7,057 nt of DNA from Ignavibacteria bacterium. GTDB lineage: Bacteria; Bacteroidota; Ignavibacteria; Ignavibacteriales; Melioribacteraceae. The notes beneath the pieces are model-generated. The model was given only the letters and a program-made list of their open reading frames with translations, did not search any database and was not told where the DNA came from. This document shows positions 6,617-7,057 of this stretch, piece by piece; the stretch's first letter is position 1; each line of letters starts with the position of its first letter. Position numbers and translations under genes: made by a program. The stretch lies in contig DSBF01000291.1 in assembly GCA_011049495.1 (NCBI GenBank), positions 1-7,057 on the forward strand. Reading direction: 5' to 3'.

Positions 6617-6761
6617 GAGATTTATATTATTAGTCAAATTGTGAACTAATTCGGAGAATAATTGAATTGTAATTTGAAAGGTATTACTAAGAATTATGCG
6701 ACAAATACTCACTAAAGTTCCAACTCTTTGTAAAAGTTTTCGAAATATATCAAACCACCTT

Positions 6762-6829
6762 CTCAATAACAAATACTATTGTTGGTACTTAACATTGTAA
6801 AGAATTATCTTTGAAAATCAGTTATTGAG
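6762..6829. repeat. 9-bp inverted repeat flanking the glmU-like promoter
   Basis: CTCAATAAC at 6762-6770 is the exact reverse complement of GTTATTGAG at 6821-6829, separated by 50 bp. The arms bracket the -33 and -7 elements, and the right arm overlaps the Shine-Dalgarno GAGG (6827-6830). This could be a paired operator. Chance is also possible in AT-rich DNA. Confidence 0.4.
6779..6813 (+). promoter_or_regulatory. Bacteroidota-type promoter (-33 TTG, -7 TAnnTTTG) of the glmU-like gene
   Basis: TATCTTTG at 6806-6813 matches the Bacteroidota primary-sigma -7 consensus TAnnTTTG exactly. A TTGTTG at 6779-6784 provides -33 TTG elements 21-24 bp upstream, near the expected spacing. Transcription would begin near 6818-6821, giving a leader of about 15-18 nt before the ATG at 6836. 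The consensus is established for Bacteroides and Flavobacterium; its use in this organism is inferred. Confidence 0.6.
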
Positions 6830-6835
6830 GATGAT

Positions 6836-7057
6836 ATGAATAAAACCATATGCATTTTTGAAGACAGTAAGTTCAAAAATTTTTTACCTCTTACCTACTT
6901 CCGCCCTGTTTATGATTTGCGATGCGGAATACTTACCATCGCTGAAAAAATTAAAAAATATTCTCAGACATCAAATATTATTTTGCATTCGAGAAAATAC
7001 CTTGCAAATTATTTGAGAGAAGATAAAAAATCGTATAAAGTAAATAATTATGACGAA
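6836..7057 (+). CDS. GlmU-like sugar-nucleotidyltransferase family protein, N-terminal 74 residues (cut by window edge)
   Basis: The frame opens with ATG at 6836 and runs 74 codons to the window edge without a stop. GAGG at 6827-6830 lies 5 nt upstream and supports this start. The overlapping ATG at 6831 hits a stop after two codons. The N-terminus reads MNKTICIFEDSKFKNFLPLT, then YFRPVYDLRCGILTIAEKI. The pattern LPLTxxRPVxxLRxGILTIxEK is what I recall from the Bacteroidota alternative GlmU family (NTP_transf_4 N-terminal domain, then left-handed beta-helix acyltransferase repeats). Such proteins are annotated as UDP-GlcNAc diphosphorylase/glucosamine-1-phosphate N-acetyltransferase and would feed peptidoglycan and lipopolysaccharide precursors. 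The classical GxGTRM nucleotide-binding loop is absent from this portion. The exact substrate is not established from the sequence, and the full protein (usually about 400 residues) is not visible. Confidence 0.78.
   Translation, partial: MNKTICIFEDSKFKNFLPLTYFRPVYDLRCGILTIAEKIKKYSQTSNIILHSRKYLANYLREDKKSYKVNNYDE

Larger units (their letters stand above)
6607..6835. other. Divergent intergenic region between the transporter and the glmU-like gene
   Basis: This 229-bp AT-rich spacer separates divergently transcribed genes and must carry promoters for both. On the plus side a good Bacteroidota-type promoter and a 9-bp inverted repeat are visible. On the minus side only the Shine-Dalgarno sequence is clear. 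The nearest promoter-like element is ACAATTTG, the reverse complement of CAAATTGT about 30 bp upstream of the transporter ATG. It matches the TTTG half but not the TA of TAnnTTTG. No ORF of note, RNA gene or riboswitch fold was recognised. Confidence 0.6.

Noticed and set aside
1..7057. parS site (TGTTTCACGTGAAACA-like) expected near parAB
   Set aside because: Read by eye, no 16-bp match or near match was found. The nearest fragments (such as GTTTCA near 1945) lack the palindromic partner.

Overview
The window is AT-rich and almost entirely chromosomal housekeeping sequence. Seven complete genes and the first 13 codons of an eighth (parB) lie on the minus strand. One truncated gene starts on the plus strand at the right edge. 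The likely source is a member of the Bacteroidota/Chlorobiota group, with Ignavibacteria as my best guess. The basis is the folP-cdaA pairing, a stand-alone membrane PASTA protein, a Bacteroidota-type alternative GlmU-like nucleotidyltransferase, and a TAnnTTTG promoter element. Several genes have clear Shine-Dalgarno sequences, which fits Ignavibacteria better than typical Bacteroidia. The taxonomic call is an inference, not an observation.

Layout, right to left in the direction of most transcription. At 6836-7057 (+) is the start of the GlmU-like gene, preceded by a good promoter candidate. A 229-bp divergent spacer (6607-6835) separates it from a POT/PTR2 proton-coupled oligopeptide transporter (5104-6606, -), which ends in a strong intrinsic terminator (5069-5095). 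Next come a membrane-anchored three-PASTA-domain protein (4296-5024) and ribulose-phosphate 3-epimerase (3639-4295), whose start codon directly follows the PASTA stop codon. After a 92-bp spacer with a weak terminator candidate comes a tightly packed unit: an N-terminally extended dihydropteroate synthase (folP, TTG start), the diadenylate cyclase cdaA, a UPF0173 metallo-hydrolase, parA and the start of parB. Gaps in this unit are 3, 43, 15 and 3 bp.

The folP-to-parB unit joins folate synthesis, c-di-AMP signalling and chromosome segregation. The PASTA-rpe pair joins a cell-envelope protein to the pentose phosphate pathway. No mobile element, CRISPR array, tRNA, rRNA, phage gene or defence system is visible, and I found no convincing undescribed system. 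The points most worth a second look are a Met where I expect Thr just before the RHR motif of CdaA, the FolP N-terminal extension, an altered ExxERFxYY motif in the peptide transporter, and a 9-bp inverted repeat flanking the glmU-like promoter. No gene-free stretch exceeds 300 bp.
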